Shown piece after piece: positions 30,429 through 38,957 of a DNA stretch of 41,220 bases. Source of the DNA: a virus; IMG/VR virus record IMGVR_UViG_3300050821_007466, positions 1 through 41,220 of that record, one strand, 5' to 3'. Every line of letters begins with the position of its first letter. Position 1 is the stretch's first letter. The position numbers and the translations under genes are program-made. Below the pieces are notes generated by a model. It saw only the letters and a program-made list of their open reading frames with translations, was not told the origin of the DNA and searched no databases.

Positions 30429-30636
30429 GTGATGTGTCCTTTTTAATACGGTTTCTTTCCAGTTCGAACGTTATCAGTCTCTCAATCTCTGATTCTTTTA
30501 TCCTATAAGGGCTTTTCTTAGCCTCAGATAGTCTAAAAGCCAGTATTTTGCCTTCCTTGATTAGTTTGAGAACAGTTAAAGGTTTAACCTTTATTTTTGC
30601 TGCAAACTCAGCAACTGTTAATATTTCATTCTGCAT
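30421..30636 (-). CDS. Excisionase-like HTH DNA-binding protein (71 aa)
   Basis: ATG 30636 gives MQNEILTVAEFAAKIKVKPLTVLKLIKEGKILAFR, then SPYRIKESEIERLI. This is the winged-helix pattern of the excisionase/MerR-like HTH_17 group (T-V-x-E-x-A, x-x-V-x-x-L-I-x-x-G-x-I-x-A). With no integrase in the window it may be a transcription regulator rather than an excisionase. A TATAAT-like box lies 8-10 nt upstream of the ATG. It heads the minus operon of membrane proteins. Confidence 0.7.
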   Translation of the reverse strand: MQNEILTVAEFAAKIKVKPLTVLKLIKEGKILAFRLSEAKKSPYRIKESEIERLITFELERNRIKKDTSHE

Positions 30637-30749
30637 AGATCCATTATATACCATGATATATCCATTAGCTATCTGAAAGAATTTCTTGTCTTTATCTATT
30701 GACATAATCATTTCTTTAATTCAACTTATGTTTTTACAAGGATGTATGT

Positions 30750-32948
30750 ATGTCAGGTTTAGCATATGGCTTAGGTGGTTTCATAAACGTTCCTCCTCCT
30801 GTTTTGAGTGGCAATGGACCTCCTGCAACAGGATTTAAAGGGGCTCTAGGCCAATCCTATTTTGATAATTCACAAACTCCACCTGTAGAATATGTCTATA
30901 ACGGACAATCATGGTCAACCGCTGGAGCCAATCAAGCCACTACAACTACTCCTGGAACAGTAACATTAAGTACCTTAGCTCAACTTGAAGCCGGATCGGC
31001 TCCAGCAGGCGCTGTCGTACCTTTAGCAAATGATGTGTTTACTTTCGTTAATAGTGTGGCAATAGCAGGAGCAACAGTTGCCACCACGGCAGCAGCAGGG
31101 ATTGTTTTTCTTGAAACAGATGCTAATGCTGTTCTAGGAACCGCTCCGAATCCAAATACAGCCTTGCAGCCAAGCAATTTGGCTGCTGTTTTTGCAGCGC
31201 CTCCAGTTGGTGGATTTGGAAGTACAACTCCTAGACCTGTAGCAGCGACAACATTGAATGCTTCTGGCTTAGCAGCTTTTGCAGGAAATGCCACAGTGGG
31301 CGGAACGCTTGGAGTTACTGGAGCTTCTACAATAGCTTCTTTGAGCGCAACTACAGGTACATTTAGTTCAACCTTAGGCGTGACAGGGGCTACTACATTA
31401 GCAACTTTGAGTGCTACATCGGGCACATTCAGCACAACACTAGGTGTAACAGGGGCCTCCACTCTATCCTCTCTTTCTGCTACATCGGGCACATTCAGCA
31501 CAACACTAGGTGTAACAGGGGCCTCTACATTTAGCTCAGGTACATTTAGTACCACATTAGGCGTTACGGGTCTTACTTCCCTATCAACACTTGCTGTTTC
31601 TTCTACTTCAACCTTTATGGGATTGGCTACTTTTAACGGTGGTGCAACTACAGCAGGTACTTTAACAACGGGAGCCTTAACCGTTATAGGAACCACCTTA
31701 ATTAATAACTCTGGTGGTGCAGCAACAACGATCGGCGGCGCATCTGCTGGAGCGATTGGAATCCAAGTAGGCTCCGCAGGCAACTTTAGTATGACTACAG
31801 CTACGGCTGGTGCTACAATGTCTTTTGGATCTGCTGCTCAAACAGGCCAAATTACATTAGGTGATTCAACAGCTGGGCAAATTGTGAGCATCCAAAGTGC
31901 TGCAAGCATAGCAGGAAATAACAGGGTAGATATTCTTTCTGGCGCTACACCAGCTGCGAATCAGACACTTAATATTATGACTGGCATCGGAACTGCTGGG
32001 ACATATGCCGTTAATATACTCACCGGGAATTCTACTGGCACAACTCAAACTATTTTAGCTGGCACAGGATCTGCAAGAACAGATATTACGCTGGGAGGAA
32101 CAGGAGCAAACGTTATCCAAATTGGAAATACTCAATTAGCCGGATCATTTTCTGTTGGTAACCTGATGACAACAGGAACTATAGCTCTTGGCGGAACTGC
32201 CATGACAGGATCTATAACAATAGGCCAAGCAACAAATGCAACAGGACAAACCGTTAGCGTTTTGAGTGGAACATCAATAGCAGGCCCTAACGTTCTTAAT
32301 TTGCTTTCAGGTGCGACACCAGCTGCGAATCAAACAGTAAATATTATGGCTGGAATAGGCACTGCTGGCACATATACTTTAAACGTTTTGTCAGGGGCTT
32401 CAACTGGATCAACACAAATTGTTAATTTTGCTACAGGAGCTGCAACGACAGTAAATCTAGGTATTGTTGGCGGTTCATTCGCTGTAAAGTCTCCTACAAC
32501 GATTACACTTGCTTCTGGAGCCGGAATTGGTCTTGCCGTAGATACTTCAGCAGGAACAGGAGTTGCAGCAACATTTAAATCAACAAATGCTACTACAGAT
32601 GCAATTCAACTTATTGCAGGATCTGGCGGTATCAAAACAGCTGTTACCGTGGTTGCTGCCGGAGCAAGTCCACAAACATGTAATAATCGTTTTGGACAAG
32701 TAACGTTTAGCGGTATTAGCATCGCTTCAGGCGGCTCGCAAACATTAACAATAACAAATTCAACAATAACCGGAGCGTCAACTGTAGTGGCAGTTTGGAT
32801 GTCAGGAGCAACAGCGGGTTCAGCTTTGTCAATAGCAAGCATTACTCCTGGCGCTGGTACTGTAGCTGTCATCGTAACCAATGGAACAAGCGCTACCATG
32901 GTTACAAGCGTTGCCAATATAACATTGACATTCTGGGTGATGAACTAA
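30750..32948 (+). CDS. Repetitive tail fibre protein (732 aa)
   Basis: Residues about 190-290 are 19-22-residue repeats of the form L-S-A-T-S-G-T-F-S-T-T-L-G-V-T-G-A-S-T. Later repeats include LLSGATPAANQTVNIMAGIGTAGTY, seen twice about 120 residues apart. Ala, Gly, Ser and Thr dominate, as in beta-helical fibre shafts. The last 100 residues (ASPQTCNNRFGQVTFSG, then NITLTFWVMN) form a compact C-terminal head like those of phage fibres. The N terminus (about 1-60) has YVYNGQSWSTAG typical of attachment parts. Confidence 0.75.
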   Translation: MSGLAYGLGGFINVPPPVLSGNGPPATGFKGALGQSYFDNSQTPPVEYVYNGQSWSTAGANQATTTTPGTVTLSTLAQLEAGSAPAGAVVPLANDVFTFVNSVAIAGATVATTAAAGIVFLETDANAVLGTAPNPNTALQPSNLAAVFAAPPVGGFGSTTPRPVAATTLNASGLAAFAGNATVGGTLGVTGASTIASLSATTGTFSSTLGVTGATTLATLSATSGTFSTTLGVTGASTLSSLSATSGTFSTTLGVTGASTFSSGTFSTTLGVTGLTSLSTLAVSSTSTFMGLATFNGGATTAGTLTTGALTVIGTTLINNSGGAATTIGGASAGAIGIQVGSAGNFSMTTATAGATMSFGSAAQTGQITLGDSTAGQIVSIQSAASIAGNNRVDILSGATPAANQTLNIMTGIGTAGTYAVNILTGNSTGTTQTILAGTGSARTDITLGGTGANVIQIGNTQLAGSFSVGNLMTTGTIALGGTAMTGSITIGQATNATGQTVSVLSGTSIAGPNVLNLLSGATPAANQTVNIMAGIGTAGTYTLNVLSGASTGSTQIVNFATGAATTVNLGIVGGSFAVKSPTTITLASGAGIGLAVDTSAGTGVAATFKSTNATTDAIQLIAGSGGIKTAVTVVAAGASPQTCNNRFGQVTFSGISIASGGSQTLTITNSTITGASTVVAVWMSGATAGSALSIASITPGAGTVAVIVTNGTSATMVTSVANITLTFWVMN
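31413..31525 (+). repeat. Perfect 47-nt direct repeat, 66-nt period, in the fibre gene
   Basis: The stretches 31413-31459 and 31479-31525 are identical for 47 nt and are offset by 66 nt (22 codons). More divergent copies lie on both sides (about 31347 and 31545). Identity at synonymous sites points to recent duplication or recombination. Confidence 0.85.
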
Positions 32949-32958
32949 AGGTAAAAAA

Positions 32959-33183
32959 ATGCTAAAGAACATCTCAAGACTTGAATTCACTATCAATAAT
33001 AAAGTGTATCAAATCCTTTGTGATATGGACTCTCCCGTTTTAGATCTCAAAGAAGTGCTATTCCAAGCTCTAAAATATGTGGGTCAGATAGAAGATGCGG
33101 TAAAAGCTCAACAAGAGCAGAAAGCAAAAGAAGAGGCTGAAAAAGAGCCTCCTAAAGAAGAAGCTAAACCAGAAGGTAGTTAA
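32959..33183 (+). CDS. Hypothetical fibre-cluster protein (74 aa)
   Basis: It has a short beta-rich N terminus (ISRLEFTINNKVYQILCDMD), then a helix and a Lys-, Glu- and Pro-rich tail. AAGGTAAAAAA precedes the ATG. It is coupled to the next gene by overlap (TAATG). A chaperone-like role for fibres is conceivable but unsupported. Confidence 0.6.
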   Translation: MLKNISRLEFTINNKVYQILCDMDSPVLDLKEVLFQALKYVGQIEDAVKAQQEQKAKEEAEKEPPKEEAKPEGS

Positions 33184-33524
33184 TGGGTTATTCGCAGAGA
33201 ATCGCTTGGGAGACTTTGAGGACAATAGATTCTGCCTCAGCAGGGTTTAGCACTGGCTATAACAATTTAGGAACTCCTTTAATCCATGCGGGATACATTG
33301 TTAAACTAGTGAACGCTTCAACGGTTCTCGTCACGATCTCTATTGATGGAGTAAATGACGTAGATGTAGCTCCCGCCAATTCCTTTTGGCTTTATGATGA
33401 AGGTAAAGTAGGTCAAGTTAGCGCTATGCCTGCTCTTCCTGCTGGAACTCAAATCATGGTTAAAGGTGCGGCAGCGGGTACAGGTCTTGTGTATCTTGTA
33501 GTTCAATACCTGGTGGTAGCCTAA
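33183..33524 (+). CDS. Hypothetical beta-rich virion protein (113 aa)
   Basis: The pattern IVKLVNASTVLVTISIDGVNDVDVAPANSFWLYDEGK is common in small phage proteins encoded among tail fibres. It overlaps its neighbours by TAATG. No family name can be given. Confidence 0.65.
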   Translation: MGYSQRIAWETLRTIDSASAGFSTGYNNLGTPLIHAGYIVKLVNASTVLVTISIDGVNDVDVAPANSFWLYDEGKVGQVSAMPALPAGTQIMVKGAAAGTGLVYLVVQYLVVA

Positions 33525-34081
33525 TGAGCCAAGCAGGAATTCTTAATGTAGCGGGTGGCGGTGGTGGCGGAACTCCTGTTCAGACCGTAACAGGAGACCA
33601 AGGCGGACCAGTCCCGCCATCAGGGAATAATATAAACCTATTTGGAGGCACCTCAACAGCCAATAATGCGAATGGCATAGTCGTTGTGGGAAATCCTGCC
33701 ACAAGTACAGAAACTTTTACGCTCACCAATCGTTTAACAGGCACAGCTACCACTGCAGGTGCTGTTACAACTGCTTTAGTTACTTTTCCTCTTGGAGCTG
33801 TTGCTGGCACTTATACGATTCAACTTAATGTCGCAGGTTATACGTCAACTGGCCCCGCTTCCACTTCTTACTTTGAATTCATTTGTGCTGCATCTACGGG
33901 AGCAGCTGCGAGAATAGTTTCGGCAGGGGATAGTGATGAGATTTGCTTAGAGGATGCCGCCTTAAATGCTTCCGATATTTTGGTGACTGCTTCGGGGAAT
34001 AGTGTAGTTATTTCAGCTCAAGGAGTCGTAGGGTTAACAATAGACTGGAATGCTGTAGGAACTTACATTTTTGTATCATAG
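33524..34081 (+). CDS. Fibre-type protein (185 aa)
   Basis: The N terminus has a Gly run, then the module TVTGDQGGPVPPSGNNINLFGG that recurs in the next gene. The C-terminal 100 residues are a beta-rich domain (TYTIQLNVAGYTSTGPASTSYFEFICAAST). It is a probable fibre tip or an alternative fibre. Confidence 0.7.
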   Translation: MSQAGILNVAGGGGGGTPVQTVTGDQGGPVPPSGNNINLFGGTSTANNANGIVVVGNPATSTETFTLTNRLTGTATTAGAVTTALVTFPLGAVAGTYTIQLNVAGYTSTGPASTSYFEFICAASTGAAARIVSAGDSDEICLEDAALNASDILVTASGNSVVISAQGVVGLTIDWNAVGTYIFVS

Positions 34082-34087
34082 GATTTT

Positions 34088-35146
34088 ATGGGTTTTGAAA
34101 ATGATGTCTTAGTCTGTAATAACGTTAACTTTAATGCCAATGCGGCTAAACCGCATCTTGCGCAGATTACCACTAACGGACAATTACTGATCGGCTCTAC
34201 TGCTTATCCTAACATTCGACCCGGAAACCTTACTTCCCCATCAGGAACCCTCACAATCGGTTATTCAGCTCCCAATATCACAATAGATGTAGCCGGAAGC
34301 GGCCCCGTTACTGAGACCTTGACAGGTAATTCTGGCGGCGCGGTCGGCCCGTCTGGTAATAATATCAACACAGTTGGAAGTGGAAGCATAACGATCGTAG
34401 GAAGTCCCGGCACTAACACGCTGACTACACAATTGACAGGACTTACTAACCATGCCGTTTTAGTTGGCGCAGGCACAGCGACTATAACCAAAGTGGGCCC
34501 AACAGCAACAGTAGGACAAGTTTTGCAAAGCGCAGGAGCTTCTGCAGATCCCGCTTTTAGTACGGCCACTTATCCATTAACTACAACTATCAATCAAATT
34601 CTATTTTCTTCCGCTGCAAATACCGTGACAGGCCTTACTACAGCAAATAATGGCGTTTTGACTACAGGAACCTCAGGCACTCCAGTCATTACCGCCTTAG
34701 CATCTAATGGACAATTAATTATAGGCTCAGGTTCAGGAGCTCCGGCAGCAGCTACTTTGACGGCAGGAACGGGAATCAGCATCACAAATGCAGCCAATAG
34801 CATTACCATAACCTCAACAGCTGGCGTATCGACTTGGACAGATGAAGCAATAAGTTTTAGTGCTGCTGTTGGTAATGGTTATTTTGTGACTGCTACAGCG
34901 ACAGCAACATTGCCCGCTTCTCCATCGCAAGGGAATATGATTGCTTTTGTAGTTGATTCTGCTTCTGGGATTTTAACGATCACCGCAAATACTGGGCAGA
35001 AAATTCAAGTCGGTACAGCAATTTCTGCATCTGCTGGAACATGTGCATCAAATAAAAACGGTGATTCCATAACTTTAGTTTTTAGAGCTTCTGATTCGAT
35101 TTGGTTTTCTCTTACTGGCCCTCAGGGAACTTGGACTGTCACATAG
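34088..35146 (+). CDS. Tail fibre protein (352 aa)
   Basis: It carries the module TLTGNSGGAVGPSGNNINTVGSGS shared with the gene at 33524, then Thr-, Ala- and Gly-rich repeats (LVGAGTATITKVGPTATVGQVLQS, QLIIGSGSGAPAAATL). The C-terminal domain (SFSAAVGNGYFVTATATATLPASPSQGNMIAFVVDSAS) is typical of phage fibre ends. It is probably host-contacting. Confidence 0.7.
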   Translation: MGFENDVLVCNNVNFNANAAKPHLAQITTNGQLLIGSTAYPNIRPGNLTSPSGTLTIGYSAPNITIDVAGSGPVTETLTGNSGGAVGPSGNNINTVGSGSITIVGSPGTNTLTTQLTGLTNHAVLVGAGTATITKVGPTATVGQVLQSAGASADPAFSTATYPLTTTINQILFSSAANTVTGLTTANNGVLTTGTSGTPVITALASNGQLIIGSGSGAPAAATLTAGTGISITNAANSITITSTAGVSTWTDEAISFSAAVGNGYFVTATATATLPASPSQGNMIAFVVDSASGILTITANTGQKIQVGTAISASAGTCASNKNGDSITLVFRASDSIWFSLTGPQGTWTVT

Positions 35147-35190
35147 GCAATCAATGCTTAAAGTACTAAATTTTATAAATTGAGGAAATC

Positions 35191-36021
35191 ATGATTTTAG
35201 CAAATTCTCTCGACGCAAGCGCATCAGGTTATCAAAGTCAGACTTCGACTGGAGTTTGGAATGGACGAACTTTTCAAGCTACCGGAGGGATCACATTAAT
35301 AAATCCCGATGGCACTGGAGGAAACACCACTATCGTTGGAGGTGCCGGGAGTCCAAGCGTCAATTCTGTTCTAGATGGTTTCGATGATTTTATCAACGAA
35401 GGAGCTGCGTCAGCATTGACATTCGGTGACACACCATGGGCTCTTGCTAGCGGTGCCACTATTCCCTCAGCTAGTATTATTGTGGCTGGACATCCCGGAA
35501 TTGTTTCTAGTAAAACCACGGGGTATTTTGGACTTTTTAAAGGATATGTCGCAGGGCCTACTGGTACTCTTCAATTGGGTGGAGGTGTTTTGACGGTGAC
35601 ATTTTATTTTCGCATAAACAGCTTAACAACTTATACGGTCTCTATGGGTTTAACAGATGTTCCCGAACCTGGTGCGGATGCAGTTAATGGCGTATATTTG
35701 ATTGGGCAAAACGGCGTTAACTCCGGTAACTGGCAGGGGAAAACTGCAACCGCTAGCACAATAACCACGGCTAATTCATCAACTGCCGTAACGACCGCCT
35801 GGACTGTAGCGCAAATCGTAGTTAATGCCGCTGCCACAAGCGCTTCATTTTACATTGGTACAACATTAGCTAATCTTGCACAGATTGCAAACTCTCCAAT
35901 AAGCACTAATATTCCTACATCAGCAAAATTAGGCATAAACTGGGGCGTTGCAAACGCTGGTAGCGGAACAGTTGACTTAGATCTAGTTACCTGGAACTAC
36001 GCCCTTACAACTGCCCGCTAA
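35191..36021 (+). CDS. Tail fibre protein (276 aa)
   Basis: GAGGAAATC precedes ATG 35191. The N-terminal region has INPDGTGGNTTIVGGAGSP, a variant of the module in the two genes before. The remaining 200 residues look like a beta-sandwich (VTFYFRINSLTTYTVSMGL, FYIGTTLANLAQIAN, LDLVTWNYALT) of carbohydrate-binding type. It is the last gene of the late block. Confidence 0.7.
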   Translation: MILANSLDASASGYQSQTSTGVWNGRTFQATGGITLINPDGTGGNTTIVGGAGSPSVNSVLDGFDDFINEGAASALTFGDTPWALASGATIPSASIIVAGHPGIVSSKTTGYFGLFKGYVAGPTGTLQLGGGVLTVTFYFRINSLTTYTVSMGLTDVPEPGADAVNGVYLIGQNGVNSGNWQGKTATASTITTANSSTAVTTAWTVAQIVVNAAATSASFYIGTTLANLAQIANSPISTNIPTSAKLGINWGVANAGSGTVDLDLVTWNYALTTAR

Positions 36022-36022
36022 A

Positions 36023-36041
36023 ATGTAAATCCGCTTTACAT
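36023..36041. repeat. 19-bp palindrome, copy 3 (inverted orientation)
   Basis: The plus strand reads ATGTAAATCCGCTTTACAT, the reverse of the copies at 20818 and 26294. It lies exactly between the end of the late plus-strand block (36021) and the end of the minus-strand recombination operon (36045). Confidence 0.8.
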
Positions 36042-36044
36042 CGC

Positions 36045-36356
36045 TTATTTGTATTTAGATGGGCAATTAGGATTTTGACACGGCGTTCCTATTGGCCAGT
36101 GGCTATTACAGTATGGGCAACGCCATTTCTTTTCATAAGCGCCTTCGTGAGATTTCACGATATCACTTTCGTAAATGTAAAAACCCCTGGGCTCGCTATG
36201 GATTACATTGCTTTGAATCCATATGTTTTCGCCTTCGTGGATATGAAAAGTCTCATCTGCATAGCTTAAATCATCTATATCAATGTAGATCTTTTCTGAA
36301 GCAATACCTAAAGACACAAAAAATAGGCTTAATAAAACACAAAGTAAAGTTCTCAT
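36045..36356 (-). CDS. Secreted zinc-ribbon-like protein (103 aa)
   Basis: Residues 1-19 (MRTLLCVLLSLFFVSLGIA) are a signal peptide with a likely cleavage after SLGIA. The mature part has a beta-rich domain (EKIYIDIDDLSYADETFHIHEG) and a C-terminal CPYC...CQNPNC metal knuckle. An exported protein at the end of an early recombination operon is unexpected; it may modify the envelope. No family name can be given. Confidence 0.65.
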   Translation of the reverse strand: MRTLLCVLLSLFFVSLGIASEKIYIDIDDLSYADETFHIHEGENIWIQSNVIHSEPRGFYIYESDIVKSHEGAYEKKWRCPYCNSHWPIGTPCQNPNCPSKYK

Positions 36357-36619
36357 TTATTTTCCTGGGTTGGTTTAATAATTTCATCTTGTTCTTTTAG
36401 TTTATCATGCTGTTCTTTAAGATTCGCATACCCTTCTTTCATATTTTTAAGCAGAATAGAAAAAGCATCTACGCTCATGTGAGCACAAACAAATAATAGC
36501 ATTAAATTTTCACCTAGAGCGTTTCCTATATCTTTAGTAGAATATTCTTTATTGATACAATGATTTATAACAGTTTTTATTTTAAGGGAAGCGTCTTCTC
36601 GATTTCTTGAAACTGTCAT
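36353..36619 (-). CDS. Hypothetical protein (88 aa)
   Basis: It is helical, with a coiled-coil C terminus (NLKEQHDKLKEQDEII). It overlaps genes on both sides by a few bases within the recombination operon. No family recognised. Confidence 0.6.
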   Translation of the reverse strand: MTVSRNREDASLKIKTVINHCINKEYSTKDIGNALGENLMLLFVCAHMSVDAFSILLKNMKEGYANLKEQHDKLKEQDEIIKPTQENK

Positions 36620-36846
36620 TTTTTCCTTTTAATCATCAGTTCTCTAATTTTAGCCATTTCCTCTTTAAGATCTATGATCATCTTGAAAAGCTCGGCCTGG
36701 ACGTCTTCCATCTTCTTATGTCTAGCGAATAGGCCTCTTTGGACATTACCGAATTTATCTTCGAGATGGCCGAGACGAAGTTCCATTTGGGAAAAATCGT
36801 CATGGTCTTCGAATAGATCAGTTTGGCGTGGCAGAAACATAATCAT
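36616..36846 (-). CDS. Coiled-coil protein (76 aa)
   Basis: Residues about 20-75 form a charged coiled coil (MELRLGHLEDKFGNVQ, KKMEDVQAELFKMIIDLKEEMAK) with a lysine tail. ATG 36846 overlaps the upstream stop. Unknown function. Confidence 0.6.
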   Translation of the reverse strand: MIMFLPRQTDLFEDHDDFSQMELRLGHLEDKFGNVQRGLFARHKKMEDVQAELFKMIIDLKEEMAKIRELMIKRKK

Positions 36847-37082
36847 TTTTTTGCAATTGAGTCTTCCCTAAGTCTGTTCAAAACTTCATGAATTACCTTT
36901 GGAGGCAATCCCGAATTTTTGAAACATGACTCTAAGGCTTGGCACAGGAAAGCAATAATTTTTAAGTTTGATATTTGATATTTTTCGCAATAGTTTACCA
37001 TAAAATCCGACAAACCGCGCAGTTGATCAATTTCCTCATCGGTGGGCTCTGTAAAATTTGATGACTTCAAGTTATCCTCCAT
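36843..37082 (-). CDS. Hypothetical helical protein (79 aa)
   Basis: It is all-helical (EEIDQLRGLSDFMVNYCEKY, then LKIIAFLCQALESCFKN). It overlaps the exonuclease 3' end by 16 nt. It could be an accessory of the recombination pair, but nothing specific supports this. Confidence 0.6.
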   Translation of the reverse strand: MEDNLKSSNFTEPTDEEIDQLRGLSDFMVNYCEKYQISNLKIIAFLCQALESCFKNSGLPPKVIHEVLNRLREDSIAKK

Positions 37083-37930
37083 TCTTCTTTGCTAGGCTCC
37101 CTATACTTTTCTGGATCGAGTTTCGCGTCTTTGGCGAGAGCATCAACGTCCACTTTGCCTCTCCTTGTGATCTTAGATAAGGTAACTCCTGCTCCTTGCG
37201 TCTGCATACCATTAGCCATTGCAAATAGGCAGTCTTTATACGCTTTTCGTTGATCTTCCAAAAGACTGATTTGGCGCCCGATTTCCTTGTATTGATTTGC
37301 TGCATCTGTCCACTCCTGACTATTCATTTGTATATAGTTTTTTTTTGATTTAGGTTCTGTTTTCGTTAGTACGCAATTCCAGAATTCAGCTTCTTCTTTT
37401 AAAAGATTTTCTACATACTTTTCATCGAAATGGACTTCTAAAACCTTGTATGACGTTAAAGTATAGCTGAAATAGTAAGCTTTTTTCAAGCCGGAACATT
37501 CCATTTGGTGCATTAATTGAGGAATATATTTTGCTGGCACTTCTCCATCTAAAGCGCAATTGTGGTCAATTTGACCAGGGCATTTAATCTCAACGATTGC
37601 TTTACCTGAAAGCTCCATGCCATCTAAGGAAGCCATCAAATAGTCGATTGTAGGATGCAAGACCACTTTAGGCATCATAAGATAGCCCGTAATCTGCTCG
37701 AACGTTTGTAGAGCCTGCGGCTCAAGATCTAGACCTCTCTGCATAAAAGGGCTTTTTTTGTCCTTGCAAGGCAGGTGACACTTTTCATTCCAAACATCTA
37801 AAGGAGTTTTCCAGGGCGATACTTGCATGATTGCGGGAGCGTCACTTGCGGCAATCTTGGTTTTGCGTAGGGCATGCCATTGCGGCGTGCCCTGTATAAA
37901 TTGTGGATTCATCGTATTGATATTGGCCAT
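37067..37930 (-). CDS. YqaJ-family (lambda-exonuclease-like) recombination nuclease
   Basis: The YqaJ/lambda exo fold degrades one strand of double-stranded ends to give single strands for annealing. Seen here are GTPQWHALRKTKIAASDAPAIM (residues about 14-35), the acidic MASLDGMELSGKAIVEIKCP core (about 100-119, with the D...EIK catalytic pattern) and QLMHQMECSGLKKAYYF. The length of 287 residues is normal. It is encoded 200 nt after the RecT gene, as usual for such pairs. Confidence 0.9.
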   Translation of the reverse strand: MANINTMNPQFIQGTPQWHALRKTKIAASDAPAIMQVSPWKTPLDVWNEKCHLPCKDKKSPFMQRGLDLEPQALQTFEQITGYLMMPKVVLHPTIDYLMASLDGMELSGKAIVEIKCPGQIDHNCALDGEVPAKYIPQLMHQMECSGLKKAYYFSYTLTSYKVLEVHFDEKYVENLLKEEAEFWNCVLTKTEPKSKKNYIQMNSQEWTDAANQYKEIGRQISLLEDQRKAYKDCLFAMANGMQTQGAGVTLSKITRRGKVDVDALAKDAKLDPEKYREPSKEEWRIT

Positions 37931-38127
37931 GTTTTTATCACTCCGTATTTCACTATTTCATCTCTATTTTTGAAGTCCATTATTATTCTATTCAATGGAT
38001 GCTTAGGATTATGTAAAAACCCATGATCCATAGATGTAGTGATATCAATAATCGAAGTGTTTTTAAGATCACTACGCCAAGAGTTTTTGATCCTGATGAA
38101 ACGCAATTTCCTAGTCTTTCGATTCAT
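37909..38127 (-). CDS. Hypothetical basic protein (72 aa)
   Basis: It lies between recT and the exonuclease and overlaps the latter's start by 22 nt. It is basic at the N terminus (MNRKTRKLRFIRIKN) and mixed in structure. No family recognised. Confidence 0.55.
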   Translation of the reverse strand: MNRKTRKLRFIRIKNSWRSDLKNTSIIDITTSMDHGFLHNPKHPLNRIIMDFKNRDEIVKYGVIKTWPISIR

Positions 38128-38955
38128 CTAAGCCTCCACGGCTATTTCTTCGATTAATGTCACCGATTGCTGATACTCTACGCTATTCTTCGTCAGCTTG
38201 CCTTTCACAGATTCGTACATCTTAAGAGGCAGGTTTTGCAAAGAGTTCATTTGCTTTGAGACAAGCCAATCATTAATTGCCTGTTGACAATCAGGAGAGC
38301 ATTTTTCTAATAGAGCTGCAAGCTCATCATATTGCTCGGAAGAAATAAGCTTTTCCTCTTCTACTTTAGCATCGGACATTTGAAGCTCTTCAGGCTTTGT
38401 TTCAAACCGTGGAGCTTCATCTTTGCCTCTTGCTATCTCCCTAAGCTCGTCATGAGTATAGCCAGCTCCTTTGATCACATCGGGGAAAAGCTGCCTTGCA
38501 AGCATCGACATAGCCCGATTGTAAAGCATCACCCCAGGGTATTTGTCGTACATCATCTTGGCAATTCCAGCTCTTTTCGCATCTTCCATGCTAAAAACAA
38601 TTGTCCAGGTATCGCCATTATCCGCTCTTTTCCCATGAAGGATCACTTGTGAATTGTTGGATTTAGCATCTTTGGTAATACTATGGCCCGCTTGTCTAAT
38701 CAGGCATGCCATCATCTCAGATGACATCCCTACCTTGCCTTGAACGAAATAAAGTCCACCATTTAAAGCTTCAAGGGGGTTAATGCCCAAGCTTTTGGCT
38801 TTGGACACAATTGCAAAGATCCCTTCTTGTCCCATCTTTTGATAATGAGCAGTTTTCATGAGCATCCCGCACATTTTCTCGGTTTGCTCGATCTCTTTTA
38901 AAGCAGAGCCGAAGTGATCTTCCGGCTGTATAAGGGTTAATTGTTTGCTTGTCAT
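38128..38955 (-). CDS. recT: RecT-family single-strand annealing protein
   Basis: RecT proteins pair complementary single strands made by the partner exonuclease. Characteristic stretches are AIVSKAKSLGINPLEALNGGLYFVQGKVGMSSEMMACLIRQAGH (residues about 48-92) and YNRAMSMLARQLFPDVIKGAGYTHDEL (about 145-171). The C terminus is variable and acidic, then basic, as usual. AGGAG lies before ATG. It is in one operon with YqaJ and is likely used for concatemer formation and genome circularisation. Confidence 0.88.
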   Translation of the reverse strand: MTSKQLTLIQPEDHFGSALKEIEQTEKMCGMLMKTAHYQKMGQEGIFAIVSKAKSLGINPLEALNGGLYFVQGKVGMSSEMMACLIRQAGHSITKDAKSNNSQVILHGKRADNGDTWTIVFSMEDAKRAGIAKMMYDKYPGVMLYNRAMSMLARQLFPDVIKGAGYTHDELREIARGKDEAPRFETKPEELQMSDAKVEEEKLISSEQYDELAALLEKCSPDCQQAINDWLVSKQMNSLQNLPLKMYESVKGKLTKNSVEYQQSVTLIEEIAVEA

Positions 38956-38957
38956 AC

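Noticed and set aside
30980-31783. Long minus-strand open frame (267 codons)
   Set aside because: It mirrors the Ala/Gly/Thr-rich repeats of the fibre gene on the other strand and is low-complexity (Pro, Val, Ala), with no ribosome site.
30750-36021. Diversity-generating retroelement acting on fibre genes
   Set aside because: No reverse transcriptase and no template/variable repeat pair with adenine-biased mismatches was found.
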